This document shows, one piece after another, positions 1 to 7,840 of a DNA stretch of 49,644 bases. The stretch lies in contig NZ_NUUX01000034.1 of NCBI RefSeq assembly GCF_002564465.1, forward strand, positions 1 to 49,644. The letters run 5' to 3'. The notes beneath the pieces were generated by a model. That model was not told the origin of the DNA and made no database searches. It saw only the letters and a list, made by a program, of their open reading frames with translations. The translations under genes were made by a program, and so were the position numbers. How positions within the stretch are numbered: position 1 is the first letter of the stretch; each line of letters opens with the position of its first letter. The DNA comes from Bacillus sp. AFS088145. GTDB lineage: Bacteria; Bacillota; Bacilli; Bacillales; Bacillaceae_G.

Positions 1-8
1 ATTGATTT

Positions 9-135
9 TCAGACTGATTGCAAGCGTTGTCTTTCGAGGCGCGAAGCCTGATGAGGAGCGGAGTTACCCTAGACGGTAATGAGCACCGCAGACAGGCGAA
101 GCAACGAAGAAAGCGAGCGTTTGTCAACAGTCTGA
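9..135 (-). repeat. Dispersed structured repeat, copy 1
   Basis: Full-length copy of a repeat seen four times in the window. Its ends are inverted repeats (TCAGACTG and CAGTCTGA). Inside are AGGC-GCGAA-GCCT, TTACC/GGTAA and CGGT/ACCG hairpins. It begins two bases after the xerD stop codon, so xerD transcripts should enter it. Orientation is set so that the head reads TCAGACTG followed by CAAACGCTCGC. Confidence 0.85.
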
Positions 136-137
136 AA

Positions 138-1064
138 TCAAGCTCTTGGATGAAACTCTTTATAAACATCCTTAAGTCTATTTTTCGTTACATGTGTATA
201 AATTTGAGTTGTAGATATATCTGCATGTCCAAGCATTTCTTGAACTGATCTTAAATCAGCGCCATTTTCTAATAAATGTGTTGCAAATGAATGACGTAAA
301 GTATGCGGTGTTAATTCATGTTGAATATTTGCTTTTTCAGCTTGTTTTTTTAAGTTTTTCCAAAATCCTTGTCTAGACATTCTATTTCCATGATGATTTA
401 AGAAAAATGCATCATTATTTTTTTTACCCTTTAATTCATTTCTTGACAATTTTAAATAATTTTCAATTGATTCAATCGCAAGCTTACCTAAAGGAATAAT
501 TCGTTCTTTACTTCCTTTACCTATACATCGCACAAATCCCATTGTTAAATTAATGTCAGATAGATTTAATGATAATAACTCTGACACCCGCATGCCAGTA
601 GCATACAACAATTCTAACATTGCTTTATCTCTTAAGCCAAATGTAGTGTGTTCAGGTACTTCTAATAAAGCCTCTACTTCCTGTAGTGATAAAACCTTTG
701 GAAGTACTTTTGGCGCTTTTGGAATTTCTATTAATAGTGAAGGATCGTCTTTCATCCCATCAACCTCACGAATTAAAAATTGATGAAATGAGCGAATTGT
801 TGCTAGTTGACGAGCCATTGTTCGAGCCGTTAAATCTCTTTCTTTCAAATATTTTAAATAACTAATAATATGTAACCTAGTTATATTTGAGAGACCATTT
901 ATATTTTCAACAACGTCCAAATATTTTCCGTAGCTTTCTAAATCCTTACCATATGATAGAATTGTATTTTTAGATAAACCTTTTTCAACTTGGATAAAAT
1001 GGATAAAATCCTCCGTTGCAAAATCAAATTCTTTTTTAAAAGGTGTTTTATCAGTCGTTGTCAC
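138..1064 (-). CDS. xerD: Tyrosine recombinase XerD
   Basis: Site-specific recombinase of 308 residues that, with a partner Xer protein, resolves chromosome dimers at dif near division. The N-terminal SAM-like DNA-binding domain covers about residues 12-100. The catalytic domain shows R159 (ATGMRVSEL), a GKGSKER lysine region near 183-186, H254 and R257 ([11 protein letters not shown]), H280 (LGH) and the nucleophile Y289 (QIYTH). The start is GTG, chosen because GGGGAG lies 8 bases upstream; yqzK ends 6 bp before it, so the two are probably co-transcribed. The order fur-yqzK-xerD is as in Bacillus subtilis. The family could also be read as XerC, but the neighbourhood favours XerD. Confidence 0.93.
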   Translation of the reverse strand: MTTTDKTPFKKEFDFATEDFIHFIQVEKGLSKNTILSYGKDLESYGKYLDVVENINGLSNITRLHIISYLKYLKERDLTARTMARQLATIRSFHQFLIREVDGMKDDPSLLIEIPKAPKVLPKVLSLQEVEALLEVPEHTTFGLRDKAMLELLYATGMRVSELLSLNLSDINLTMGFVRCIGKGSKERIIPLGKLAIESIENYLKLSRNELKGKKNNDAFFLNHHGNRMSRQGFWKNLKKQAEKANIQHELTPHTLRHSFATHLLENGADLRSVQEMLGHADISTTQIYTHVTKNRLKDVYKEFHPRA

Positions 1065-1070
1065 ATTTCA

Positions 1071-1289
1071 TTACTCCCCGTTTTGATAAAACCGTACCAA
1101 TTGGTTAAAAGCACCATCCTTTTTATGAATGTCCACCTTTAACATTGAGCCTTCTGGTCGGTCATATCGATGCATATTTTCATATTCAGAATGAATCCAT
1201 TGAATAGCAAAATAAAATAAAATTGTACATGTAATGAATAAAATTGTAACTTTTATTACATTAAAAACAATACTTGCTCTTTTTTTCAT
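1071..1289 (-). CDS. yqzK: YqzK family (DUF4227) membrane protein
   Basis: Small protein of 72 residues with a single membrane helix at about residues 8-30, a short basic N-terminus and a soluble tail containing HRYDRPEGS. It resembles YqzK, which sits between fur and xerD in Bacillus; its function is unknown. I start at the ATG preceded by AAAGGTGG rather than at the upstream in-frame ATG, which lacks a ribosome-binding site. It is tightly linked to xerD downstream. Confidence 0.85.
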   Translation of the reverse strand: MKKRASIVFNVIKVTILFITCTILFYFAIQWIHSEYENMHRYDRPEGSMLKVDIHKKDGAFNQLVRFYQNGE

Positions 1290-1401
1290 ATGACCACCAC
1301 CTTTTGCTAGAAGTAAAGACATCATTACTACATACTATGCAAAAATTGGACAAATCATACTTTAAAAAATCAACATTAATCATTCAGTGTCATTTTTAGA
1401 A

Positions 1402-1438
1402 CATGAAAAAGAGCAGACTCTTTTTATTGAACTGCTCC
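1402..1438 (-). terminator. Possible second hairpin downstream of fur
   Basis: On the minus strand GAGCAG pairs with CTGCTC across an 18-base loop, followed by TTTTTC. The stem is only 6 bp. It lies between the main fur terminator and yqzK and may reduce read-through. Confidence 0.35.
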
Positions 1439-1459
1439 GTCTTTTAAGAATCAAAAAAT

Positions 1460-1490
1460 AAAATGATTTTAATTAGATTAAAATCATTTT
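1460..1490 (-). terminator. Terminator of fur
   Basis: Perfect 14-bp arms (AAAATGATTTTAAT and ATTAAAATCATTTT) around a 3-base loop, directly after the fur stop and followed on the minus strand by a T-rich run. It is AT-rich and may be leaky, allowing some transcription into yqzK-xerD. Confidence 0.75.
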
Positions 1491-1491
1491 A

Positions 1492-1941
1492 CTACTCTTC
1501 GTTTTGATCATGGCAACGATGACATACACCATGAAATGATAATCGATGATCTTTAATTTTAAAATTCCAACGTTCTTCAACTGTCTTTTCAACTTCACTT
1601 AATAGATTTTCATGAATTTCATCTACTGCTCCGCAAACCGTGCAAATTAAATGATGGTGAAAATGTTGTGCACCTTCATGTCTTAAGTCGTATCTTGAAA
1701 CGCCATCACCAAAATTTATTTTATCAACAATTGTTAACTCAGTTAGTAATTCTAACGTACGATAAACAGTAGCAAGTCCAATTTCTGGCGATTTTTCTTT
1801 CACTAGGAGGTAAACATCTTCTGCACTTAGGTGATCTTCTTCGTTTTCTAATAAAACACGAACAGTGGATTCCCGTTGTGGTGTTAATTTGTATCCTGCT
1901 AAATGTAGTTGTTTCTTTATTCGTTCAACTCGTTCTTCCAT
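1492..1941 (-). CDS. fur: Ferric uptake regulator Fur
   Basis: Iron-responsive repressor of 149 residues, the same length as I recall for B. subtilis Fur. The N-terminal winged helix contains YKLTPQRE and the helix region GLATVYRTLELL. The metal-binding and dimerisation part has the HFHHHL cluster and two zinc CxxC pairs, CTVCG near 96-99 and CHRCH near the C-terminus. The start is the ATG 8 bases after GAGGGAG; an in-frame GTG three codons upstream overlaps the ribosome-binding site and is less likely. A sigma-A promoter overlapping a PerR/Fur-type box precedes it. Confidence 0.97.
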   Translation of the reverse strand: MEERVERIKKQLHLAGYKLTPQRESTVRVLLENEEDHLSAEDVYLLVKEKSPEIGLATVYRTLELLTELTIVDKINFGDGVSRYDLRHEGAQHFHHHLICTVCGAVDEIHENLLSEVEKTVEERWNFKIKDHRLSFHGVCHRCHDQNEE

Positions 1942-1962
1942 TCTTTTCACTCCCTCGCCACT

Positions 1963-1977
1963 TGATAATAATTATAA
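1963..1977 (-). promoter_or_regulatory. PerR/Fur box overlapping the fur -10
   Basis: On the minus strand TTATAATTATTATCA matches the 15-bp PerR box (TTATAATnATTATAA) at 14 positions and the Fur box (TGATAATnATTATCA) at 14 positions. It covers the -10 hexamer, a repressor position. In B. subtilis fur is under PerR control, which fits. Confidence 0.75.
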
Positions 1978-1998
1978 CAAAGAAAGAGAAAGTGTCAA
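1971..1998 (-). promoter_or_regulatory. Sigma-A promoter of fur
   Basis: Minus-strand TTGACA and TATAAT separated by 16 bases, both perfect consensus. It lies about 30-60 bp upstream of the fur start codon and overlaps the PerR/Fur box. Confidence 0.8.
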
Positions 1999-2008
1999 AA
2001 ATTATTTG

Positions 2009-2656
2009 TTAATTTTTTGAAACAATTATTTCTGAGATGGCTTTTAAAAAATAAGTTGAACCATATGCCTCAATAATACTTGCAATACTTAAGCAAACCG
2101 CAACAACACCAAAGACAATAGAATACGAGACTAACTGTTTCATAATTGGTTCATTATCATTTTTAAATTGTTTTCGAATCATTCGAATAGATAGCTGAAC
2201 TGCTAAAACTGTTAATAGTATATATAATGGTAAAACGATAACATTTTGTGGAAAAACAGAAGAAAATGCTAATAAAATACCATGCCAACCTAATTGATTG
2301 ACTAAAAATCCAACTGTAAATCCAACTACCAATCCTTTCATAAATAATAAAATAAGAATGATTGGTAATCCGATAATTGAGATCCCTAAAACCCAAATCA
2401 ATGCTAAAAACTTCAAATGAGAAGAATAGCTAGAAAGGAACACTTCATTTCCGCTAATATAATCTCCATTATTAACTTGTCCAAAAAAATGTGTAATAAA
2501 GGATAGTATATCCTGCTTTTGACTCACATTCATACTATTTACGATGACTGCTCCAAATACTACACCAAAAAGTAAGATCACACTAACAAAAATATAGAGT
2601 GACAAATAATCTTTAACATGTTTTTTCATCGTTGATTTGACTGAGCTTCTTGTCAT
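2009..2656 (-). CDS. spoIIM: Stage II sporulation protein M
   Basis: Membrane protein of the mother cell needed for engulfment, where it partners SpoIID and SpoIIP in septal peptidoglycan hydrolysis. The 215 residues match the B. subtilis length. Several hydrophobic helices follow a basic N-terminus (TRSSVKSTMKKHVKDYL), with a long loop after the first helix and then GLPIILILLFMKGLVVGF and related segments. I start at the ATG preceded by AGGAG 8 bases upstream, because the longer reading would need a TTG without a ribosome-binding site. It lies directly upstream of fur. Confidence 0.93.
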   Translation of the reverse strand: MTRSSVKSTMKKHVKDYLSLYIFVSVILLFGVVFGAVIVNSMNVSQKQDILSFITHFFGQVNNGDYISGNEVFLSSYSSHLKFLALIWVLGISIIGLPIILILLFMKGLVVGFTVGFLVNQLGWHGILLAFSSVFPQNVIVLPLYILLTVLAVQLSIRMIRKQFKNDNEPIMKQLVSYSIVFGVVAVCLSIASIIEAYGSTYFLKAISEIIVSKN

Positions 2657-2687
2657 GATATCATCTCCTGCACTATATTCTCTCTTC

Positions 2688-2695
2688 ATTTTATG
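2688..2695 (-). promoter_or_regulatory. Possible sigma-E -10 element for spoIIM
   Basis: Minus-strand CATAAAAT resembles the sigma-E -10 consensus CATACAnT at 7 of 8 positions and lies about 32 bp before the spoIIM start. The -35 side (AATAAATT) is weak. spoIIM is a known sigma-E gene, which is the main reason to list this. Confidence 0.35.
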
Positions 2696-2777
2696 AATGG
2701 ACAAGTAATTTATTCTATTAATTTATAAAAGTTGAAAATTAATAATAAAGAAAAAGTAGCTCTTTTTCCTATTTTAT

Positions 2778-2830
2778 GGAGAGGAGTGATCATTTCCGTT
2801 CCAGGATGCTCGCTTTTTCGTGGGGCGAAC
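2778..2830 (+). repeat. Truncated copy of a common Bacillus dispersed repeat
   Basis: The stretch with TTTCCGTTCCAGGATGCTCG and a following GTGGGGCGA is GC-richer than its surroundings. It resembles the left end of a GC-rich dispersed repeat that I recall from many Bacillaceae genomes. The expected right-hand part is absent, so it looks like a remnant. Confidence 0.45.
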
Positions 2831-2875
2831 ATCTGATTGCGAAATTTAATTATTTCAACAAAATTTTTGAAAAAA

Positions 2876-2918
2876 CATAAAAAAGCTGTTTAAGTCAAGC
2901 AACGACTAAAACAGCTTT
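2876..2918 (-). terminator. Terminator of the alpha/beta hydrolase gene
   Basis: 10-bp arms AAAGCTGTTT and AAACAGCTTT with an inner AGTC/GACT pairing, followed by T6 on the minus strand, just after the hydrolase stop. Confidence 0.85.
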
Positions 2919-2921
2919 GTT

Positions 2922-3803
2922 TTAATTTAATAATTCAATTTGTTTTTTTATGATTTGACCGATCGATTTTGCATTTTCTTCATTATTTCCATAAATAGAT
3001 GAATGTGTGTAACCTTCTAATGTTTGACGGTTTCCTTGATTCGTTGTTTCACAATATTCATTATGATATTTTTCAACTTTATGTAGTAATTCCTTTTTTT
3101 TCTTCAGGTTAAGCTGTAAGCCACTTTGATTGGAGGCTGTTAATACTAGTAAAGGAATATTCATTTTTATTTTCAATGCATCCTTTATACGTAAATTACT
3201 ATAATTTAGGTTCTTCCATTCACTGACAACAGTCTTCCAATGCTTATAGCTTTTAATTGCGCTAATCATTTCGAACTGATTATCTGGGGCATTTTTCATT
3301 ATTTTATTAATTAGTTTATTAGGAATTGCCTTAGTAAGCCTAAATTGATTCGCACTCTTCATCATTAACGCAAATTGATATAGTAACTTATCATATAATT
3401 TCTGCTCATGTTCTTCTAGAGTCGGATGTGTTGGGTCGAGTAAAATCATTGATTGGATAGCATTTGGAAAAAGCCGAGATAATTGGAATACAATATATGC
3501 CCCCAGAGAATGCCCTACAGCTATTAATGGACTTTTAATATTTAATGCTAATAAAATATCATAGCATTCAAAAGCTTGTTGCTCTGTTGATCGTTCTGTT
3601 GTCCATATTCCACTTTTTCCATAACCTAAGCGATCGTATGTTATAACTTTGGCATATTTACTCAACTCTTCTTGTAAATACTTCCATTGATGAAGAGTAT
3701 GCATCATTCCACATTCTAAAAGAACTGTGACTTTGCCATCCCCTTTTACTCGAACGTGATATGTGCCAAGCTCACCATTAACAAACAATATTCTCACCTT
3801 CAT
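2922..3803 (-). CDS. Alpha/beta hydrolase
   Basis: Predicted cytoplasmic serine hydrolase of 293 residues. The nucleophile elbow is GHSLG with Ser99, the oxyanion region is LECGMMH near residue 30, YDRLGYGKSG follows strand 4, and a C-terminal YTHSSIYG supplies the likely catalytic histidine. LLDPTHP near 122 is a conserved post-nucleophile segment of the fold. The substrate cannot be inferred. Usual family length is 260-300. It is a single gene with its own strong terminator, between spoIIM and a DUF975 gene. Confidence 0.75.
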   Translation of the reverse strand: MKVRILFVNGELGTYHVRVKGDGKVTVLLECGMMHTLHQWKYLQEELSKYAKVITYDRLGYGKSGIWTTERSTEQQAFECYDILLALNIKSPLIAVGHSLGAYIVFQLSRLFPNAIQSMILLDPTHPTLEEHEQKLYDKLLYQFALMMKSANQFRLTKAIPNKLINKIMKNAPDNQFEMISAIKSYKHWKTVVSEWKNLNYSNLRIKDALKIKMNIPLLVLTASNQSGLQLNLKKKKELLHKVEKYHNEYCETTNQGNRQTLEGYTHSSIYGNNEENAKSIGQIIKKQIELLN

Positions 3804-3882
3804 CGTATTTGATTAGTTGTCTTATTGTATTCATTTTTCCTGTTTTCTATTTTATCTTTAATTCTTTAATTTTGGCTTAATA

Positions 3883-3907
3883 AAAATGCTTTTTTTCAAT
3901 ATAAGCA
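3883..3907. other. Short AT-rich hairpin
   Basis: AATGCTT and AAGCATT-type arms flank a T-rich loop between the hydrolase start and the next terminator. The role is not evident. Confidence 0.3.
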
Positions 3908-3922
3908 TTAAAAACGTTAAAA

Positions 3923-3949
3923 AAAGACGTTAAAAAAATTAACGTCTTT
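3923..3949 (-). terminator. Terminator of the DUF975 gene
   Basis: Arms AAAGACGTT and AACGTCTTT, followed on the minus strand by a T-rich stretch, about 20 bp after the gene's stop codon. Confidence 0.75.
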
Positions 3950-3970
3950 AGTCTCAATAGATCATATTAT

Positions 3971-4660
3971 TTAAATTGTTTCTTTTTTTCCTTCGTAAGC
4001 TTCTTTTACTTCTTCATAAAATTGTGCTTGAGTTGCAGAAAAATATGGTGCTACATAAAACAAAGCTAGCCCAATAGTAATGATTACTAATAGACCCCAA
4101 CCGATGAATGAAAGCCATAATAAAAATAATTTCCATTTATACCCATCCATCATTCTTCTACTTAGTGTAATGGCATCTAATGCACCAATTTCTGGATGAT
4201 CTTTTAAAATATATCCAACTTGTGAATAAGCGATTGATTTAATTATACCAGGTACTATTAATAAAATAAGCCATAGGATTGTAAATAAGGCTACCAAAAA
4301 TCCAACAATAATTCCTCTTATAAATTGATGTCCAGTTTTAAAATAGAAAAATAAGTCCGATAAATTTTTTTCCTCATCACGAATAAGGTTTAAAAAGTAA
4401 ACAATTAGTCCAAAACCTAGTAATGTGTTTACAATCCAAGTGATAATATCAATGACTGTTTGCACTCCTGCAGGAATTATCACTTTATCATCCATTGGAT
4501 CCAAAAATAAATTCCCACTGTAATGGTAATTGACTGGTCCATTAAGAACCATATGAATAAGTCCTTGTACTACCCAAAAAACTACAAGCGTTAAAATCGC
4601 TTTTCCCCAATTACCTGATAGACGATTCTTAGCTGTTTTTTTAATTGACGAAATTCTCAT
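3971..4660 (-). CDS. DUF975 family membrane protein
   Basis: Integral membrane protein of 229 residues with about four to five helices. It begins with the family's typical MRISSIKKTAKNRLSGNWGK opening, has a central loop with NLIRDEEKNLSDLF and ends with a charged tail. The LSRRMMDGYKWKLFLL segment is also characteristic. The molecular role of the family is unknown. The ribosome-binding site GAGAGGATGAG lies just before the ATG. It appears monocistronic, with a terminator directly downstream. Confidence 0.8.
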   Translation of the reverse strand: MRISSIKKTAKNRLSGNWGKAILTLVVFWVVQGLIHMVLNGPVNYHYSGNLFLDPMDDKVIIPAGVQTVIDIITWIVNTLLGFGLIVYFLNLIRDEEKNLSDLFFYFKTGHQFIRGIIVGFLVALFTILWLILLIVPGIIKSIAYSQVGYILKDHPEIGALDAITLSRRMMDGYKWKLFLLWLSFIGWGLLVIITIGLALFYVAPYFSATQAQFYEEVKEAYEGKKETI

Positions 4661-4738
4661 CTACTCATCCTCTCAAAAAAAGTCACTTTATTTTACCATG
4701 TTTATTACCATATTTTGAGAATTATTTTTAATTTTATT

Positions 4739-5284
4739 TTAATTTTTTTGTAATAATTGTAAATATTGGACTGCAAAACATGTTTTTGCATCATGAATTG
4801 AACCTTTTTTTAACTCATCTAGACACTCGTCCAATGTTAACTCAAAAATTTCAACAAATTCATCTTCGTCTAAAGCAGCACTATTTTCTAATTTCTTTAA
4901 ACCTTTTGCTACAAATATATGTATGTACTCGTCTGCAAACCCTGGTGAAGTATAAAAAGATTGTATATGCTCCCACTCAGCTGCTTCATACCCAGTCTCT
5001 TCTTCTAGCTCTCGTTTAGCGGTTACAAGTGGCTCTTCGCCTTTTTCTAATTTTCCCGCTGGAATTTCTAGAAGACTTCTTTCTAGCGCTTTTCGGTACT
5101 GCTCAACAAAAACAATTTTTCCTTCATTTGTAATTGGAATAACAGCCACTGCGCCGGGATGCTTTACGATTTCACGCGTACTTGTATTTCCATTCGGTAA
5201 TTCTACCTTTTGATGATAGAGAGATATAACTCTTCCTGTGAATACTTTTTCTTCTGCTAGTGTTTTTTCTTCAAATTTTTTCAT
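4739..5284 (-). CDS. nudF: ADP-ribose pyrophosphatase (Nudix)
   Basis: Hydrolyses ADP-ribose to AMP and ribose-5-phosphate. The 181-residue protein contains GAVAVIPITNEGKIVFVEQYR and a full Nudix box, G-x5-E-x7-REL-x-EE-x-G, in GKLEKGEEP...RELEEETG. The SPGFADEYIHIF motif typical of ADP-ribose pyrophosphatases follows. I prefer the ATG giving MKKFEEKT, the start matching B. subtilis NudF; upstream in-frame codons sit on top of the ribosome-binding site. It is divergent from mciZ-yqkF, as in Bacillus. Confidence 0.92.
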   Translation of the reverse strand: MKKFEEKTLAEEKVFTGRVISLYHQKVELPNGNTSTREIVKHPGAVAVIPITNEGKIVFVEQYRKALERSLLEIPAGKLEKGEEPLVTAKRELEEETGYEAAEWEHIQSFYTSPGFADEYIHIFVAKGLKKLENSAALDEDEFVEIFELTLDECLDELKKGSIHDAKTCFAVQYLQLLQKN

Positions 5285-5321
5285 TTTTTTCATCACCTTG
5301 TTCTAATTTATATGGTTGTCA

Positions 5322-5329
5322 CATACATT
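5322..5329 (+). promoter_or_regulatory. Candidate sigma-E -10 for mciZ
   Basis: CATACATT matches the sigma-E -10 consensus CATACAnT exactly, about 45 bp before the mciZ start. The upstream AATTTAT is a weak -35. In B. subtilis mciZ is transcribed by sigma-E in the mother cell, which fits. Confidence 0.5.
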
Positions 5330-5374
5330 TTATCATTTATTTCATTAAAATACTTTCTGAAATGAGGTAGTCTG

Positions 5375-5524
5375 ATGAAAATGTGTATGACGGAAAATTC
5401 TGTTGTCCTTGTGGGCTCCAAAACAGAAATTTTAAAAACCCTCGAAGTTATTGGTATGCAATATAAAACCGTTCAAGAATGGATTCAAAACTCCAATGGT
5501 AAGCTTCTCTATGTTGTAAAATAA
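5375..5524 (+). CDS. mciZ: MciZ, mother-cell inhibitor of FtsZ
   Basis: Peptide of 49 residues. The core SVVLVGSKTEILKTLEVIG followed by MQYKTVQEWIQ aligns with B. subtilis MciZ (as I recall VVLVGKAWEIRAKLKEYG and FQYVKDWI). MciZ caps FtsZ filaments to block Z-ring formation in the mother cell during sporulation. GAGGT lies 6 bases before the ATG. Its place between nudF and yqkF is the same as in B. subtilis. This version has a longer C-terminal tail (NSNGKLLYVVK) and a few extra N-terminal residues. Confidence 0.82.
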   Translation: MKMCMTENSVVLVGSKTEILKTLEVIGMQYKTVQEWIQNSNGKLLYVVK

Positions 5525-5561
5525 TTCTCTTTTCCCTACAATTAAATTTGGAGGGATTTAT

Positions 5562-6473
5562 ATGAAAAAACGTAAGCTTGGTTCTACTTTATTAGAAATA
5601 TCTGAAATTGGTTTAGGTTGTATGTCTCTTGGGACAGAAGAAAATGAGGCGATTTCAACTATTCATGCCGCAATCGATGCTGGAATCAATTACTTTGATA
5701 CAGCTGATTTATATGATTTTGGTAAAAATGAAGAAATCGTTGGAAAAGCTTTAAAAGGTCGTAGAGATCAAGTGGTTATTGCAACGAAAGTCGGAAACCG
5801 TTGGAATAATACAAATGATAATAAATGGTATTGGGATCCGTCGAGAGCATATATTAAAGAAGCTGTAAAAGATAGTTTAAGAAGGCTAAATACAGATTAT
5901 ATCGATTATTATCAACTTCACGGTGGGACAATCGAGGATCAATATGAAGAAACTATTTTTACTTTTGATGAACTAGTAAAAGAAGGCTTAATTCGCCATT
6001 ATGGAATCTCTTCAATTCGTCCGAATGTTATTAATCGATTTGTAAATCATTCATCTATTCAAGGTGTTATGATGCAATATAATGTACTAGAGCGTAGGCC
6101 TGAAGAATTCTTTCCGCTTTTCGAAAAACATAATATTTCTGTCATTGCACGCGGTTCCGTAGCAAAAGGGCTATTAACAAGTAAATGGGAAAAGAAACTA
6201 TCTAACAAGGGCTATATGTCTTACTCAGAACAAGAATGTAATAAAATAATCCAAAAACTTCTCCAACTTCTAGATGAGGAACAATCATTACATAGCTTAG
6301 CTTTACAATATGTTCTTTCTCATAAAGCAGTTTCATCGTTAGCTGTTGGAGCTCGAAATAAAGAACAATTACTAGATAATATTAACGCTTACTTTGCAAA
6401 ACCATTTAATTCACAACAAATCGCCCAAATAAAAGAAATTTCACTTCTTACGAAATATGAGGAACATCGTTAA
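5562..6473 (+). CDS. yqkF: Aldo/keto reductase, YqkF type
   Basis: NADPH-dependent oxidoreductase of 303 residues with a TIM-barrel fold. Motifs are NYFDTADLYDFGKNEE with the catalytic Asp and Tyr, VIATKVG with the catalytic Lys, and YYQLHGG with the catalytic His. The C-terminal SLAVGARNKEQLLDNI segment is the cofactor phosphate region. The substrate is unknown. GGAGGGA lies before the ATG. It follows mciZ by 37 bp, probably as an operon, and ends in a strong terminator. Confidence 0.9.
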   Translation: MKKRKLGSTLLEISEIGLGCMSLGTEENEAISTIHAAIDAGINYFDTADLYDFGKNEEIVGKALKGRRDQVVIATKVGNRWNNTNDNKWYWDPSRAYIKEAVKDSLRRLNTDYIDYYQLHGGTIEDQYEETIFTFDELVKEGLIRHYGISSIRPNVINRFVNHSSIQGVMMQYNVLERRPEEFFPLFEKHNISVIARGSVAKGLLTSKWEKKLSNKGYMSYSEQECNKIIQKLLQLLDEEQSLHSLALQYVLSHKAVSSLAVGARNKEQLLDNINAYFAKPFNSQQIAQIKEISLLTKYEEHR

Positions 6474-6475
6474 GC

Positions 6476-6501
6476 CACTCCTTCCTTCTATGGAAGGAGT
6501 G
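6476..6501 (+). terminator. Terminator of yqkF
   Basis: Perfect 10-bp arms CACTCCTTCC and GGAAGGAGTG with a TTCTAT loop, followed by a T-rich stretch on the plus strand. The convergent GrpB-family gene ends immediately next to it. Confidence 0.8.
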
Positions 6502-6999
6502 TTATTTCTTCCATTTACTTGCCTTTCGATCGATTTCATCTAAAAATACTTTTCGTCCCCTTTTATATTCTGATTTGTTTTTAGCAAGTTCCTTTTTTAA
6601 TTTTATATATTCCATTGCTTGATCCGTATGCGCGATCATATATTCCCTAAATGCAATATTTCGTTCAACCGCAGCATTTCCTTTTTCGTATACTTGAATA
6701 TGGAAGCTACAATTATCATCACATTTGATAAAAAATCTTCTGTCTTGCTTGGATTGATCCCCCAATTGTTCGTAACCTAAGGTATTTAGAACATCATTAT
6801 ACTCATCAAACTTTTTTAAGCATTTTACTACAATCATTAAGTCAATGATTGGCATCGCAAACATATTCGGAATTGAAGTACTCCCTATATGATAAATTGC
6901 TGCTTTCTCCGGTAATAATAGATCAATTGCCTTTTTTTCCGACTGAAAATCTTCTTCCCAGGAAGTACGATAAGGTACAAATTCAATATTCTTTTTCAC
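6502..6999 (-). CDS. GrpB family nucleotidyltransferase-like protein (UPF0157)
   Basis: Protein of 165 residues with the family hallmark YHIGSTSIPNMFAMPIIDLM, the nucleotidyltransferase-fold GST and D-x-D-like segment, near residues 36-56. FVPYRTSWEEDFQSEK opens the protein as usual. In other bacteria the domain is fused to dephospho-CoA kinase; here it stands alone. Activity is unproven for most members. It is convergent with yqkF and at the edge of the block inserted into the yqk region. Confidence 0.8.
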   Translation of the reverse strand: MKKNIEFVPYRTSWEEDFQSEKKAIDLLLPEKAAIYHIGSTSIPNMFAMPIIDLMIVVKCLKKFDEYNDVLNTLGYEQLGDQSKQDRRFFIKCDDNCSFHIQVYEKGNAAVERNIAFREYMIAHTDQAMEYIKLKKELAKNKSEYKRGRKVFLDEIDRKASKWKK

Positions 7000-7363
7000 T
7001 TTTGAACACCTACACTTTTTTTCATTAACTTCCTTTTATAGCATTCGTTAAAGGACACTTAATTATTGAAAAAATTAATTGGTGAAGTAAGTTCATAAAA
7101 ATAGATCTGATATCATCGTGACTTTTTACCTATCTCCCAATCCCTAGAAATAACCTATTTCTATTTAAATAACCTAAACCCTTTAACCTAAAACATACTT
7201 AAAAAATGTCCAAAAATCATATTTTAATACTAAATTAAATTTTGGTTAAAATACTCACAATTTCTACTTTAATTGGTTTCTTTGAATTATAATTATTTTA
7301 GTTACTAAGATATTTAGTTACGTTAACTTTTTATAGTACTTCCTATTTTAAGGAGATAATGAA
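7000..7363. other. Intergenic region before marR
   Basis: 364 bp, strongly AT-rich, between divergent grpB and marR starts. The right end carries a TATAAT at 7288-7293 and two small palindromes (listed separately). I find no credible small gene in the rest. Confidence 0.6.
7298..7328 (+). promoter_or_regulatory. Probable MarR operators
   Basis: Two adjacent palindromes, TTAGT-T-ACTAA (7298-7308) and AGTTA-CGT-TAACT (7316-7328), each overlapping one copy of a direct repeat TTTAGTTAC spaced 16 bp. They lie just downstream of a TATAAT and 35-65 bp before the marR start, a place typical of an autoregulating repressor. Confidence 0.55.
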
Positions 7364-7840
7364 ATGTCAGAAAACCCAATCATTCGAAGTGAATTTATTC
7401 CATCTCTGATTATGGAATTTAGAAAATTTAACACTTCAATCGTTCTTTTTAACGAAGGGCTTGCCTCAAACCTTCATTTAAATGCGACTGATTTACGATG
7501 TCGAGAATTACTTTGCCACACTGGTCCGATTACAGCTGGAAAGTTATCTCAATTAACACATCTATCTACTGGTGCTATAACAGGGGTTATTGACCGACTT
7601 GAAAAAGTCAACTTTGTTGAACGTATTCAAGATCCTAATGATCGTAGACGAGTAATTATTCAACCTGTATATGAACGTGATGATGAATTAGCAGAGCTTT
7701 TTAAACCATTATCTGACTCTCTTTCTAATATTTTTAACCAGTATGATGACAAAGAGTTAACACTATTATTTAAATTTTGGAATGATATTAATGAATTGAT
7801 TCCAAAAGAGACACAGAAATTAAATAAGGGGGAAACTTAA
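7364..7840 (+). CDS. MarR family transcriptional regulator
   Basis: Winged-helix regulator of 158 residues. The recognition region LSQLTHLSTGAITGVIDRLEK (about 67-87) and wing VERIQDPNDRRRVII match the MarR family. AAGGAG lies 8 bases upstream of the ATG. Its stop overlaps the start of the following exporter gene by one base (TAATG), so the two are translationally coupled and the regulator probably controls the efflux pump. The ligand is unknown; the neighbouring aromatic catabolic operon makes an aromatic acid worth considering. Confidence 0.88.
   Translation: MSENPIIRSEFIPSLIMEFRKFNTSIVLFNEGLASNLHLNATDLRCRELLCHTGPITAGKLSQLTHLSTGAITGVIDRLEKVNFVERIQDPNDRRRVIIQPVYERDDELAELFKPLSDSLSNIFNQYDDKELTLLFKFWNDINELIPKETQKLNKGET

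Noticed and set aside
18-248. 76-residue plus-strand reading frame at the left edge
   Set aside because: It runs through the dispersed repeat and antisense to the end of xerD, and has no ribosome-binding site.
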